Source: Huiozyma naganishii CBS 8797
Lineage: Eukaryota; Ascomycota; Saccharomycetes; Saccharomycetales; Saccharomycetaceae
Assembly (NCBI RefSeq): GCF_000348985.1
Contig: NC_035923.1
Location: 372,001 to 436,000, forward strand
Length of the DNA stretch: 64,000 nucleotides
Reading direction: 5' to 3'
Shown in pieces: positions 1-9,041 of this stretch. The number at the start of each line of letters is the position of its first letter. Position 1 is the first letter of the stretch. Both the position numbers and the translations under genes were made by a program. The notes under the pieces were generated by a model. The model saw only the letters and a program-made list of their open reading frames with translations. It did not search any database and was not told the origin of the DNA.

Positions 1-532
1 TCGTGGAAGATGTAGTCGTAGCAGCAATCAGAGGCATAACATTGTCTCCGAATTCACCAGACCAATTACCAGGAGGGTCGTATTCACAAACAACGTACTT
101 ACCGCTGGGACAAACTCTCAACGCACAACCAACGGAGGTGGTATCTTTCCAAACAACCTGGGTGAAATGACCCCAACTCTTTGAGAACCCTGGCTTGGAG
201 AAATCGTACAAACTGATTTCGTTGTACCAGGCATCCACGGCACCAGTAAGAGAATAGCCAAAAGCCAAGTTCTCACCGTAGTCTTCACCATTCGAGTGGT
301 CCATATCAGCCATCACACAGTCGAATTTAGCGGCATAATTTTCGGCGTATGTAGCGGCAGCTGGACTCCACGAAAGTGGTGGAGTGTCAACGTGGCGAGC
401 TCTAAGCTTGTTGTGTTCGTTGACTACGGCCTGTTGGTCTGCTGGAGACAACGCATATGGAGACGTGTCTGCCTTGGCAGTGGCAGCCAAAAACGAAGCG
501 AATGTAAGAGCAACGGAGTTACTCAATTTCAT
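1..532 (-). CDS. PRY3: PRY3-like secreted CAP/SCP-family protein, 3' end outside window
   Basis: The first 177 codons are present and the C-terminus lies beyond base 1. The ATG at 532-530 starts a hydrophobic signal peptide of about 20 residues ending near TAKA. A CAP domain follows directly, with the hallmarks NEHNKLRARH, YGENLAF, HFTQVVWK and CEYDPPGNW. Yeast Pry proteins are secreted or wall-bound and bind and export sterols and fatty acids. In Pry1 and Pry2 a serine-rich stretch precedes the CAP domain. Here the domain follows the signal peptide at once and a Thr/Ser-rich stretch begins just before the edge, which is the layout of Pry3, usually a long GPI-anchored wall protein. Family assignment is firm; the PRY3 choice is an inference from architecture. 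The neighbouring genes do not match the S. cerevisiae PRY loci. Confidence 0.88.
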   Translation of the reverse strand, partial: MKLSNSVALTFASFLAATAKADTSPYALSPADQQAVVNEHNKLRARHVDTPPLSWSPAAATYAENYAAKFDCVMADMDHSNGEDYGENLAFGYSLTGAVDAWYNEISLYDFSKPGFSKSWGHFTQVVWKDTTSVGCALRVCPSGKYVVCEYDPPGNWSGEFGDNVMPLIAATTTSST

Positions 533-661
533 CTTTTCGCGTTTATATGGGGGTTTTTTTTCGAAAAAGCAATGGGCAAAAAGTGAAATTCGTTATGTAG
601 CATTTCCAAACAAAGGCGATGAAGATATGAAACAGATTGCAGGAATGTACTAAGATCTTGG

Positions 662-669
662 TATATATA
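662..669 (-). promoter_or_regulatory. TATA-like element upstream of the PRY3-like gene
   Basis: An uninterrupted TATATATA lies about 130 bp upstream of the ATG at 532, within the usual TATA distance for yeast genes. It was identified by sequence and position only. Confidence 0.45.
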
Positions 670-820
670 CGTACGGAGGCACGCGGGAGAGAAGGAAAGT
701 ATTGCTGAACTTTTCGGGACAACTGGACTTGTTGGACAAACACATCATATCCAGCAGTGCCTCCCGGCGGGACTGTGACCTTATTTTTCTTTCGAGACTC
801 AGCCGACTCGACCCAAAACC

Positions 821-850
821 AGCGGAAACCAGCGGAAACCAGCGGAAACC
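821..850. repeat. Tandem repeat, three copies of a 10-bp unit
   Basis: The unit AGCGGAAACC occurs three times head to tail without mismatch at 821-830, 831-840 and 841-850. The next bases (GGGAAACGGG) look like a decayed further copy. It sits about 290 bp upstream of the PRY3-like ATG. Confidence 0.95.
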
Positions 851-2500
851 GGGAAACGGGAAAAGGGGAACGGAAGCGGGTTCCGAAAGCGGCTTGTAGC
901 CCGCGGTATTGTCAGCTTGCAGATACTGCCCAGTAAAGAGATGCGGCGGTTCCCGATCGGGCGCAGGTAATATCAAAAGGGGGAGCAAACAAACAAGCGC
1001 AGTCCCAAAACGGGTAAAAAAAGCGGGAAAAAAGAAAAAAAAACTGTCCTATTTTGCCCTTCGAGAGTTTCTGTGCGCTAAATCTTTGAGCAAGTAAAAA
1101 AGAAAGAAAAAGCGGGAACAATGGCTGGTCCGATATATTTGTACACCCAGCCCAGAGCGGCAAGTGGGCTTATTTCTTAGACGGGAGACAATTGAAAACC
1201 CCGCTCAGCAAGCGTTTGTTGGGCTTGGGTGTGTCGGGTGGAAAACAAAAAAATAAAAGAAGCGGCGGGTAAGGTTTAGCAGTTCAGGTCTTGTTCAAGA
1301 TTCAGCATAGGCAGTACGCTACAGGGGCACAGTGTAGATGTATGTGCTCCAGATGACATCGCAATTGAGAAATTTATACCCCCCCCGGAAATTTTACACA
1401 CGAAATTCCGGATTAGGATGATCTTGGAGAGATAGCACCCCCGTCTATACAGAGCTACTTAGAAGAAGCTACCCCTATCATTGAGAAGGATCGCAATGGT
1501 TTAGTAGATATTTAGTTTATGGCCATGGTCTTGCCAAATTGGTTGCTAATGGCGTGATATTTGGTACTTTCATCATAACGTATCAGAAATTGAGATGCCG
1601 TAAGAGTCTAATAGTTTTTTTTTCTGATCCCTTATTGCCCGAAATGAACTGGGGGTGAACGTTATCGGATGATAAGTTGTGTCTGCCGTGGCTTTTGTCC
1701 CTCACAATACCATGTTGTAAACGACCGTCAAAAGTAAATAAACTTTTCTCTCCATCCATGTACGTAAGCAAGAAAAAAAGAAAAGAAAAGTCTCGTAAAA
1801 GAAAATGTCAAAGGACTTCTGGAGAATAAAACACAGAACCCCCCCACCTACTAGACGAAGACGCATCAAATCTCACGCATTACTAACTTTTTAAAGGTTT
1901 TCTAGACTATTGTTCTAAATCTTTTCCAGATCAATTCAAAAAAAAAAGAAAAAAAGGAACAATTGAAAGTTGAGGCATTTTGCTATTGTAGTTGCAAGAA
2001 ACACGCCCTTCGCCCACATTCCTACTCTTTGTACTAAGTTCTCGGGCTCTAGCTGTGTGAGGTGGGTAGGGTGAGATTAAGAAGTAGTTCAACACTACTC
2101 TTTTTCTTGATCTATTTCCTATTTCCTTACAGGTGTCGCTACGCCAGAATAGGAAATGAAAAAAAAAAACAAGATGTATGAGGTCATCAAACAGTTTGAT
2201 CTTTCCGTCCCAAAAGGGAAGGTTTCGTCTGTTTGTCCATTTTCCATAGTTTTCAAAGACGGGTTTTTGTCAAATCGGGCATGCAGGTGGCAACCCTCGT
2301 GTCTTTCTGCCAGATAATAGGCAATAGGGTGGTGCTCGTAAGCAGTAAAGTTATGGGTGTTCCTTAATCTTCAGGCAACCTTCGATAATTCTCCTCTTAA
2401 TCATTTCACTCGCTATGAAAATTGGTACAATATGCGCAGTGAATGTATAAACAGTGCAGCTAGACCGTGTGGCTAGACCTGTTTTACCCTTCAAAGGGAA

Positions 2501-2505
2501 TAATA

Positions 2506-2543
<38 letters not shown>
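2501..2543. repeat. TAA/AAT trinucleotide microsatellite
   Basis: About fourteen TAA units with one interruption near the start. It lies in non-coding DNA. Confidence 0.95.
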
Positions 2544-2544
<1 letters not shown>

Positions 2545-2688
2545 GCATACGTAAACGCACGACTTGTGACTCGGATTTAGAGTTGTTAGCTCCGCCGGGA
2601 CGTAGTCCATGGGCCTCAGGTTTTCCGACGGTTCATAGTTGGAAAGCAATATCGTTGGGTTTCGGGTCTTTTTTTGTGTAAACGGTAA

Positions 2689-3249
2689 GAACTTTACAAC
2701 CCCTTTACAGTGATTTGTGATCCAAACGCATCTTTTAACATCAAATTACTTGAAAAAACGTTACAGGATCAAAGTACCTCTGTCGTCCTGCTTGCGTCTC
2801 ATTTACTACGACGAACGCTTAATGCTCCAGGACGGGAAATCCTATATCGAGAATCTGGTAAAGTAATTGATACACGTAGCACCCATGTTAATGTAATAGT
2901 ACAAATAAATGGGCGTTTCATTAACCATAAAGAAGCACACTACTAGTAAGTATTTCTTTTCCCGAATTATCCTTTTTCTCTTAAACTGTATCTTTAGCAT
3001 AGGAGTGGCAAATTGTCCCTACTAAATCCAGTAAAAATAAATGAAGAATGGTTTCGTGAAAGTATTGAGTTTAATATCTATATTTTCAGTGATTTGGATG
3101 GCAAGGGCACCGCATTCGACATTTTCAGTAATGCATTTGCTATTGCCCATAGTCTTTCGGCGAATTTCTTTTCATTATCTTCAACGTCTCTTGTAAAAAC
3201 TAAAAGTTTATGTGAGGATAAAGTAAGAGCTAAAGCAGATTGTGATTGA
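2689..3249 (+). pseudogene. Unidentified reading frame broken by stops; possible gene relic
   Basis: One frame is open for about 85 codons (2689-2943) and again for about 83 codons (2998-3246), ending TGA at 3247-3249. The two parts are in the same frame and are separated by TAG-TAA at 2944-2949 and TAG at 2995-2997. The first part has no in-frame ATG. Its translation includes VVLLASHLLRR and VNVIVQINGRF; the second includes IYIFSDLDGKGTAFDIF. I recognise no family. A GTAAGT at 2946-2951 and an AG at 3004-3005 would form a 60-nt intron that joins the halves in frame, but there is no TACTAAC branch point and no start codon. A decayed gene next to a tRNA, or a chance open frame in AT-rich DNA, are both possible. 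Confidence 0.3.
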
Positions 3250-3699
3250 ATAAACTGTGTAAGGACTCTGAGATTGTGTATTTACGCCGTATACATAAAA
3301 TATGTAGTTATATCAGTTGTGCGTGCTTGTCTAAGACTGGTTCGTTCGTTGGGTCCCGGATTTAGAGACGGTCTTGAAAGATGTCGGTGCAGATACCTTG
3401 TGGCTTATATACGTTCCGGATAACGGGCCATCCGCATGCCTCGAGTTCGTATACTCACATGTCGGGTTTATAATAGTTCACGGTACTGTATTGGATAGGG
3501 TAACGGGTCATGAGTCCATTCCCAAAGGGAGTTCCCAATTTATCCTCACAAATACCTTAGAGTTTACTCAAAACATTAAATATCATCAGCGCTATTGTCC
3601 ACAATGCTTTATGATTCCATGTCCTGCGTCCAGGACATTGGACCGCATCTCCGAGTCACGTGTCTTATTTCTGGTCTTATATATTACAATTTTGTAGTT
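3250..3699. other. Gene-free region 5' of tRNA-Phe
   Basis: 450 bp with no recognised gene. An open frame covers 3374-3697 but begins with TTG, has no recognisable domain and runs up to the tRNA. No LTR ends (TGTTG...CAACA) were found despite the tRNA neighbourhood. An AT-rich TATATATTA lies about 20 bp before the tRNA. Confidence 0.6.
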
Positions 3700-3802
3700 G
3701 CGGATTTAGCTCAGTTGGGAGAGCGCCAGACTGAAGAATTAAAACTTCGGTCCAACAACATAAGTTATCTGGAGGTCCTGTGTTCGATCCACAGAATTCG
3801 CA
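3700..3802 (+). tRNA. tRNA-Phe(GAA): tRNA-Phe (anticodon GAA), with a 30-nt intron
   Basis: The gene begins GCGGATTTAGC and ends CACAGAATTCGCA, and the ends form the 7-bp acceptor stem. The T arm carries GTTCGATCC. The anticodon GAA is at 3733-3735. The mature anticodon arm CCAGACTGAAGATCTGG is interrupted after the base 3' of the anticodon. Exon 1 is 3700-3736, the intron 3737-3766 and exon 2 3767-3802. The intron contains CTTCGGTC, which pairs with GACTGAAG around the anticodon, as expected for precursor tRNA-Phe. The intron is longer than the 18-19 nt usual in S. cerevisiae. The gene lies where colinearity with the S. cerevisiae PCL5 neighbourhood ends. Confidence 0.98.
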
Positions 3803-3809
3803 TTTTTTT
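3803..3809 (+). terminator. RNA polymerase III terminator of tRNA-Phe
   Basis: Seven T residues directly follow the last base of the tRNA gene. Confidence 0.9.
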
Positions 3810-4105
3810 GGCTTTGAAATACGTCATTTATCTTTTTGCGGTATCGGAGTGATACCCCCAGTTTCTCGGAACGCCAGACATGTAATCTCATGTGTTATAA
3901 CATATCTTGACTGCATTTCTATTTTATTTTTCAGTTTTTCTCCACATAAGAATCACTCCATCTGATAAAGTATCGAAATGATATAGAAATGCTGCTGCCA
4001 GGTAGGGACACATTATTTCTCTGGTGTAAACGTACAAGTAAAGTTACAGGTTAGACCTAAACAAAAGTATAACACTTTAGAAATAACTATATAAAAATGG
4101 TTTTT

Positions 4106-4789
4106 TTACACAACTTTCACTTTTTTTGACGAGGCAATCAAATTGACGTCTTCCTGTTCTTCGTCCCTCCTATACCTTTTCAGGCCATGGGAAAGAGTAA
4201 TAGTTGTCTGAGATAGCAATTCTGTATTCCACTTGGTCATAGTTTCTGCTTCGACGAAAAGATTGTAGTCCAACTTTTTTAGAACCCATCTCTCCATGTC
4301 ACTGAGAGTTTTCTTTGGTAAGCCTGAGATTTTCGACCAGGTTTCAGCACTAAACGTATTATCCGTTAAGAACTTGTGGGCTAGAATAAGACAAATAAGG
4401 AATACTCTCTTAGCACATTGGGCAAATTCTGGTAACGCATCAAACTTTTCGGCTTGCATCAATCTTGTAAAATAGAAAGATGCCAATGATGTGGTATGTC
4501 TATTACTCTTGGATCTCTTTAACACTTCAACTAGAAATCCACTGATGGAACTGATGGAGTTATTGATTCTTTTGTTTTGAGGATGCAGTGTCAATTTCGA
4601 CACTAAAGCGGTAACGTTATGGTTTAATGCAGATGAAGAGTTGGAGGATGCTTTAATGACGCATGCTTTACGAACCAGTCCTTCATGAGGTGGGGTTTGA
4701 TAAATATCGCGGCAATGTTGTTTCTGCTGATGTAGATAGGGTCCACTACATTTCAGCTCACACGCCTGGAAATCGGGAGTAACCTGCAT
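4106..4789 (-). CDS. PCL5: Pho85 cyclin Pcl5
   Basis: 227 codons, close to the 229 of S. cerevisiae Pcl5. A cyclin box spans roughly residues 90-185, with SNRHTTSLASFYFTRLMQ, a hydrophobic helix containing FLICLILAHKFL, and LPKKTLSDMERWVLKKLDY. A basic tail ends the protein. Pcl5 directs the kinase Pho85 to phosphorylate Gcn4 and so triggers its degradation. TRM5 lies upstream on the same strand, as in S. cerevisiae (YHR070W-YHR071W), which separates this gene from other Pcl cyclins. Two perfect Gcn4 sites occur in the 828-bp upstream region, suggesting that the Gcn4-PCL5 feedback is kept. Downstream synteny is lost: ERG7 is not next. Confidence 0.9.
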   Translation of the reverse strand: MQVTPDFQACELKCSGPYLHQQKQHCRDIYQTPPHEGLVRKACVIKASSNSSSALNHNVTALVSKLTLHPQNKRINNSISSISGFLVEVLKRSKSNRHTTSLASFYFTRLMQAEKFDALPEFAQCAKRVFLICLILAHKFLTDNTFSAETWSKISGLPKKTLSDMERWVLKKLDYNLFVEAETMTKWNTELLSQTTITLSHGLKRYRRDEEQEDVNLIASSKKVKVV

Positions 4790-5362
4790 TTTCTAGGAAA
4801 AGATATACAGATTCAGTCAACCGAACCTAAAGGCACAGTAGATAAAGCGTACAACGGTACGAATATTAATGTGGTAGAGCCTTCTTCAGTTTCCTAAACA
4901 CTTTCAAGAAAAGCAAATGCTTTACTTGGAAATAGAAACCATATTTGCCAAATAGGTTATTGTGTGTTTATTTCTAGTAGGCCTTTATGCTATGACTTAA
5001 ATGCAAAATTGTTCAGTAAGGTAGTCCAGGCTTATTTGAAAGGACTTAATGATGTTGATGACGGACACACGACACAAGTATGGGAAGGTCCTTATTTTTT
5101 TGGTCGTGCAATTCAAACAGAATGATTCAGAATCACTATATTTGATCCGAACCCACCTATTCGGATTGGTTGGTGGATTCTTCTACGTGATAAGTAGAAG
5201 AAACTATAAACGAAAAGGAAAGGGAGAGAAACGGTGACAACTCAGATGCTTCGAAGTTTCCAATCTTAAATACAGTATTGGCTGTAGAAACCTTCTGCGT
5301 CACAACACCCGTGCTTCACTGCAGTTGTTGCACCGCCCCAAAAATTTGGGAAGTGGCGACGA

Positions 5363-5369
5363 TGAGTCA
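5363..5369. promoter_or_regulatory. Gcn4-type site TGAGTCA upstream of PCL5
   Basis: A perfect TGASTCA match 574 bp upstream of the PCL5 ATG. PCL5 is a known Gcn4 target in S. cerevisiae; binding here is inferred. Confidence 0.5.
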
Positions 5370-5564
5370 AACTTTCACGGAACAAAAAAAATGGACGGGA
5401 AATTTCTTTTCTCGGTTTTCATGTACGGAATTTCGATTATTCCGTATCTGGGAAGATAATGTATGTAGAAGGAGGACTTGGAGGAAGGGCCGATGCCGGG
5501 TCGGTGAGAGGGGGTGGCCGGCATGATTAGATCAGTAAGTGTGTCGGTACGCCGGGAGCGGCGC

Positions 5565-5571
5565 TGAGTCA
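5565..5571. promoter_or_regulatory. Second Gcn4-type site TGAGTCA upstream of PCL5
   Basis: A second perfect match 776 bp upstream of PCL5 and only about 50 bp from the TRM5 stop. Its distance makes a role less certain than for the first site. Confidence 0.4.
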
Positions 5572-5617
5572 AAATTACACACCTATGACTATTTTTCTAC
5601 TTTCTAGTTTACTAGTA

Positions 5618-7111
5618 TCAAGTTGATAACTTTTTTGGTAGCTTGAAGCTCACGCAGAACATCGGCTTTGTGGGAGACACTTTCCGTACCAACTGAAATG
5701 ACAGGGTTTCAAACGGTAAAACATCTTGCGTAGTTCCCATCGAATTTAGAATTCTCGAGTGTACTCTTGCGTATAGCTCCTCCATACTTGGGTCCTCATC
5801 GTTCTCGTACTTTTCAAAGCAATGGACATGAATCCACGGCATTTTACGGTTTACATTGGGTGACTCGAAGTATAGGCCGACAAAGCTGCCCAAAAAATCG
5901 ATTGCACTGTCGGGCAGGTTCATGACAAAATGACTGATCTCATTTGGTATCTGGATTACCTTTGGCGCCGTTGGCTGAGGGCTGGTAGTTGGCGTCTCGG
6001 GCAAATTCGATTGCTCATCTTGCTTCTTTTGTTTTTTCCTATGACGGTTACTGACCTTGATTGGTAATATGATATTTCCTCCCTCGTGCGACTCAATTAG
6101 GTCCTGTAGCAACTGAGGACATTTTTTTATGAACACTGCCCCGTCGAGATTAAAAGGTTTGACAAAAAGTTCCACTTTGTTCCGCTTTATATTCTCCTCC
6201 AGATACTTAAAACTTTCTGGATTTAAATCATTAGCAAGCACAATGACGTCTTTCTTACCCGCTGGAACAGCGAATGGGCCGACACCGGCAAACACATCAC
6301 ACACTACCTCGCCGGGCTTGAAATACTGTGATACTAATCTATCGTGTTCTGTATGTAATCGAGAGTTCCAGTAAACTTTACTGAAGTCGAACTTGAAGAT
6401 ACAATCCGATTCCTTTTGTTCCACCACAAGCGAGTCTGTGCGACCGGCTATAACTTTCATGGGGAAAGTCCTGAACTTGGTTGCAATGGAACTGACTTTA
6501 TCGACAACACATTCTATCTTCTTGTTTTTGTCAAGGATAACCTGGCCAATAAGGGCATCGTACGGTTTGAACTCTTTGCGTAAATTTAGATGAGCAACGT
6601 GGCCAGTCATGGTAAACCCAGTGGGGGTTTCATCTAGAAACTCTTCTGGCAACACACTACGTAAAATATCTTCCGCCTTCCAGTAGTTATAATCTAAAGT
6701 GTAGTTGTAAGGCAAAATCTCAGCTTCTGTATCCTTCAAAAACTGCACGGCCTCCTCTGGAAGTTTTTCATTGACCTGGTCAGGACACTGAATTGAATCC
6801 GTCAATAATACTCCTTTTGTGATAACCTTGTTATCGTATGCTAAAGGTTTTTGTTCATCCGAATCAGTTCTATTGTCTTGCAGTTTTATGACATGTGGGA
6901 TTCTGGGAACACGCAGGATACACTGATTAAATTGTTTGGAAAACAGACTAATGTTTCTTGGATCTGGAAATTTAACCACACACAGCGGTACTTTTGTTAC
7001 AAACAGGGAGCGATCCAACTTCGTAAGGCCTCGATGGACTGGTGGCTGGTATGTAGAAATCATGATGCTCCTCGAAATTCTAATCAATGTACCAATTGGA
7101 TTTCTGTACAT
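5618..7111 (-). CDS. TRM5: tRNA (guanine-37-N1)-methyltransferase Trm5
   Basis: 497 codons from the ATG at 7111, against 499 in S. cerevisiae. The AdoMet motif VCDVFAGVGPFAVPAGKK lies near residue 270, followed by ANDLNPESFKYLEENI. Residues 20-70 carry the Trm5-specific LDRSLFVTKVPLCVVKFPDP and CILRVPRIPHV. The enzyme methylates G37 of tRNAs in cytosol and mitochondria and prevents frameshifting. A second in-frame ATG at 7063 (MISTYQPP) follows a basic 16-residue leader. The first ATG has T at -3 (weak context) and the second has A (strong), so leaky scanning could give mitochondrial and cytosolic forms. A low-complexity insert near residues 350-385 is rich in K, Q, T and P. In S. cerevisiae RRP4 is next to this gene; here OMS1 is. 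Confidence 0.96.
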   Translation of the reverse strand: MYRNPIGTLIRISRSIMISTYQPPVHRGLTKLDRSLFVTKVPLCVVKFPDPRNISLFSKQFNQCILRVPRIPHVIKLQDNRTDSDEQKPLAYDNKVITKGVLLTDSIQCPDQVNEKLPEEAVQFLKDTEAEILPYNYTLDYNYWKAEDILRSVLPEEFLDETPTGFTMTGHVAHLNLRKEFKPYDALIGQVILDKNKKIECVVDKVSSIATKFRTFPMKVIAGRTDSLVVEQKESDCIFKFDFSKVYWNSRLHTEHDRLVSQYFKPGEVVCDVFAGVGPFAVPAGKKDVIVLANDLNPESFKYLEENIKRNKVELFVKPFNLDGAVFIKKCPQLLQDLIESHEGGNIILPIKVSNRHRKKQKKQDEQSNLPETPTTSPQPTAPKVIQIPNEISHFVMNLPDSAIDFLGSFVGLYFESPNVNRKMPWIHVHCFEKYENDEDPSMEELYARVHSRILNSMGTTQDVLPFETLSFQLVRKVSPTKPMFCVSFKLPKKLST

Positions 7112-7226
7112 CAATACACACTCTAAAATTCAAATTAACCGAAGTCTTCACTCGGAAAATTATTTCATGCTCAACGAATAAGTTTTTGATGTAGTTTCCG
7201 GATCTTTGACACCTGGCTGTTTTGGG

Positions 7227-7232
7227 CACGTG
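7227..7232. promoter_or_regulatory. CACGTG box (Cbf1-type ATCACGTG) upstream of TRM5
   Basis: The 8-bp form on the minus strand matches the Cbf1/CDEI consensus RTCACRTG. It lies 116 bp upstream of the TRM5 ATG. Confidence 0.4.
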
Positions 7233-7359
7233 ATATCGTCTTTTTTACATTAAATATTTACATGCAAACTGTAGACATATGTGATTAGACAGTTGGTGGG
7301 TCATGTAGGACACATCTTAAACCCAAATGTATCAAAAAAACGATTGCATGTAAAGCTCG

Positions 7360-8673
7360 CTAATTTTTCTCGTCCTCCTTTTCAAATGCTTGCATTCTCC
7401 CCTTGACGCTGGAGCCAATGTACTTTTCAAAGAAGCCGATTTCGTCCTTTTTCTTGACGTCGCCTTTCCTCTTCGCTACAATACACCAAGTGGTGCCCAT
7501 ATGAGTTCTTTTTTCCTCCACTATCTCTAGATCTGAGTCATCGAGTATCTCTCCAATGTCTAAGTTCCACCTACAACCCCAAGTTTCTAATCTTTTCTCT
7601 GCACGCTTATCCAGGATGTTGTTTATCAGGTGATGTTCACTCCTACCGTGCTCCAACAAAACAATTCTACCATCAGGTTTTAGCAAATTACCAAAATTCT
7701 TTAGCGCACTGACAGGATCCTCGTGAGAGCAAATCCCGAAAGCTTCGACGATGGTGTCGTACTTTACTCTTTTTCTGTCAGATACTAGTTTAGGTAAGTC
7801 CTCCGCTCTTCCAACGACAAATGCTGCGTTCTTGTAGGAGGGGAACTTTTGTCGAAATTTTTTGTTGGTTTTCTCCATCATCGGTTCCGAAGAGTCCAGG
7901 AAAGTGATCGACTTGACCCGATCAATGTTAAGATATGGAATATTTCGACCAGTACCACATGAAACCTCAAGAACATCTCCATGGCAATGTCTCATCAACC
8001 ATTTCCTTCTCTTCCCCATTCTAATCATTTTCTCCTCAAAATTAATATCTGAATCGTACTCTTCGGCTTTCTTGTCATAGAATGGCGTTGTATCGGTGGG
8101 GGCCAGGATGCTCTTATTCTGTTTATTCTGGTCGTTGTTAGGTAAAAAGATTCCATCAAAGTTCTCTTTCCCATCCTGCTCTTGCATCTTCCGGTACTCT
8201 TCTAGCTTGAGCTCATCTCTTCTGCGTAATTTTCCTTTCAATTCCTTAATTCTTAAAGTCTCGTATTCATTGATAGTACCCTCGTCCCGCTTCTTCTCTA
8301 ATGCCTCCAATTCTTTCTCCTTATGATACAGTTTCTTCATGAAAAACATCCCGTATATCAAAAAGGCTACATACATCAATATCAAATACTTGGTCATACC
8401 TTTTGAGAATTCTTCAGATCTAGCAATCGCACCCCATCTGATCAGTCGGTTGGGAGACTTCAAAAGTTCCTCAAACTGTTCTTTGGCCAGCTCCTCCTTT
8501 GTTTTAAGCTTTTTAACTGTCGAGGTTTTGTCTGATCTCCGCACGAAGGGGGTCGATTTCGTACTGGTCGATCTAATGCATAATGTTGGTGTAATTAGGG
8601 ATGTTTGCTTTGTTGTTAAAGTGTTCTTAACTGTTAGTTTTAAAGAAGATGGTCGTAATTTGAGCTTCAACAT
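7360..8673 (-). CDS. OMS1: Oms1, mitochondrial inner-membrane methyltransferase-like protein
   Basis: 437 codons from the ATG at 8673. An upstream in-frame extension to 8724 starts with GTG and was discarded. The N-terminus is basic and rich in S, T and L, as for a mitochondrial presequence. A single membrane segment near residues 105-125 (YLILMYVAFLIYGMFFM) is followed by a highly charged coiled-coil-like stretch. A class I AdoMet methyltransferase domain begins with LEVSCGTGRNIPYLN near residue 235. In S. cerevisiae Oms1 is a mitochondrial membrane protein whose overexpression suppresses loss of Oxa1; its substrate is not established. The S. cerevisiae copy is YDR316W beside IPK1, and IPK1 is two genes away here, which supports the assignment. 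Confidence 0.9.
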   Translation of the reverse strand: MLKLKLRPSSLKLTVKNTLTTKQTSLITPTLCIRSTSTKSTPFVRRSDKTSTVKKLKTKEELAKEQFEELLKSPNRLIRWGAIARSEEFSKGMTKYLILMYVAFLIYGMFFMKKLYHKEKELEALEKKRDEGTINEYETLRIKELKGKLRRRDELKLEEYRKMQEQDGKENFDGIFLPNNDQNKQNKSILAPTDTTPFYDKKAEEYDSDINFEEKMIRMGKRRKWLMRHCHGDVLEVSCGTGRNIPYLNIDRVKSITFLDSSEPMMEKTNKKFRQKFPSYKNAAFVVGRAEDLPKLVSDRKRVKYDTIVEAFGICSHEDPVSALKNFGNLLKPDGRIVLLEHGRSEHHLINNILDKRAEKRLETWGCRWNLDIGEILDDSDLEIVEEKRTHMGTTWCIVAKRKGDVKKKDEIGFFEKYIGSSVKGRMQAFEKEDEKN

Positions 8674-9041
8674 ATATGTTTGATCTGTTTTGTTCGGTGG
8701 ACTGCTAGCTCTCTCGTATCGCACCCCTCCTTAGCTTCAGCAAATTCCAGTTGTTCCTGCCATTTTTTAGGTAAAAAAAAAAGAAGTTTCCAATCTCTCT
8801 TTAGAAAAGATTGGCAAGTTTTCAAGTGAGAACATGAGAAGTCTATAAAATGAGTATCATGGTAATATATCATTTAATAAAATATAATCTAGTGAACTTC
8901 AGAACGAGAACAAAAGAGGAGAAGGAATAATCTAGTGAATTTGGGACAGAAAGTAGTTTGGGGTTTTTTGTCCCATAATCGTAACATCGTAAGTGTAGGG
9001 CATCCAAAGACTTTTTTTCCACTTTGTCACAAGAGTATCGC
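8674..9041. other. OMS1 upstream region
   Basis: 368 bp between the OMS1 ATG and the DYS1 stop codon. It is AT-rich, with an A run near 8773. No recognisable gene or distinctive site was seen. Confidence 0.5.

Larger units (their letters stand above)
533..2688. other. Long gene-free region upstream of the PRY3-like gene
   Basis: About 2.15 kb without a convincing gene. Short open frames here lack recognisable domains and overlap one another on both strands. The region holds many A/T runs, a C run near 1381, a three-copy 10-bp repeat and an AAT microsatellite. Such a long upstream region would suit a wall-protein gene with complex control, but no specific binding sites are convincing. An unrecognised non-coding RNA cannot be excluded. 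Confidence 0.6.
4790..5617. other. PCL5 upstream region
   Basis: 828 bp between PCL5 and the stop of TRM5. It holds two TGAGTCA motifs, annotated separately, and a GC-rich patch near 5480-5565. The small open frames inside have no recognisable content. Confidence 0.6.

Noticed and set aside
3374..3697. 107-codon open frame directly before tRNA-Phe
   Set aside because: It begins with TTG, shows no known motif and runs into the tRNA promoter.
3250..4105. LTR retrotransposon near the tRNA
   Set aside because: No TG...CA LTR ends, target duplication or reverse transcriptase sequence was found.
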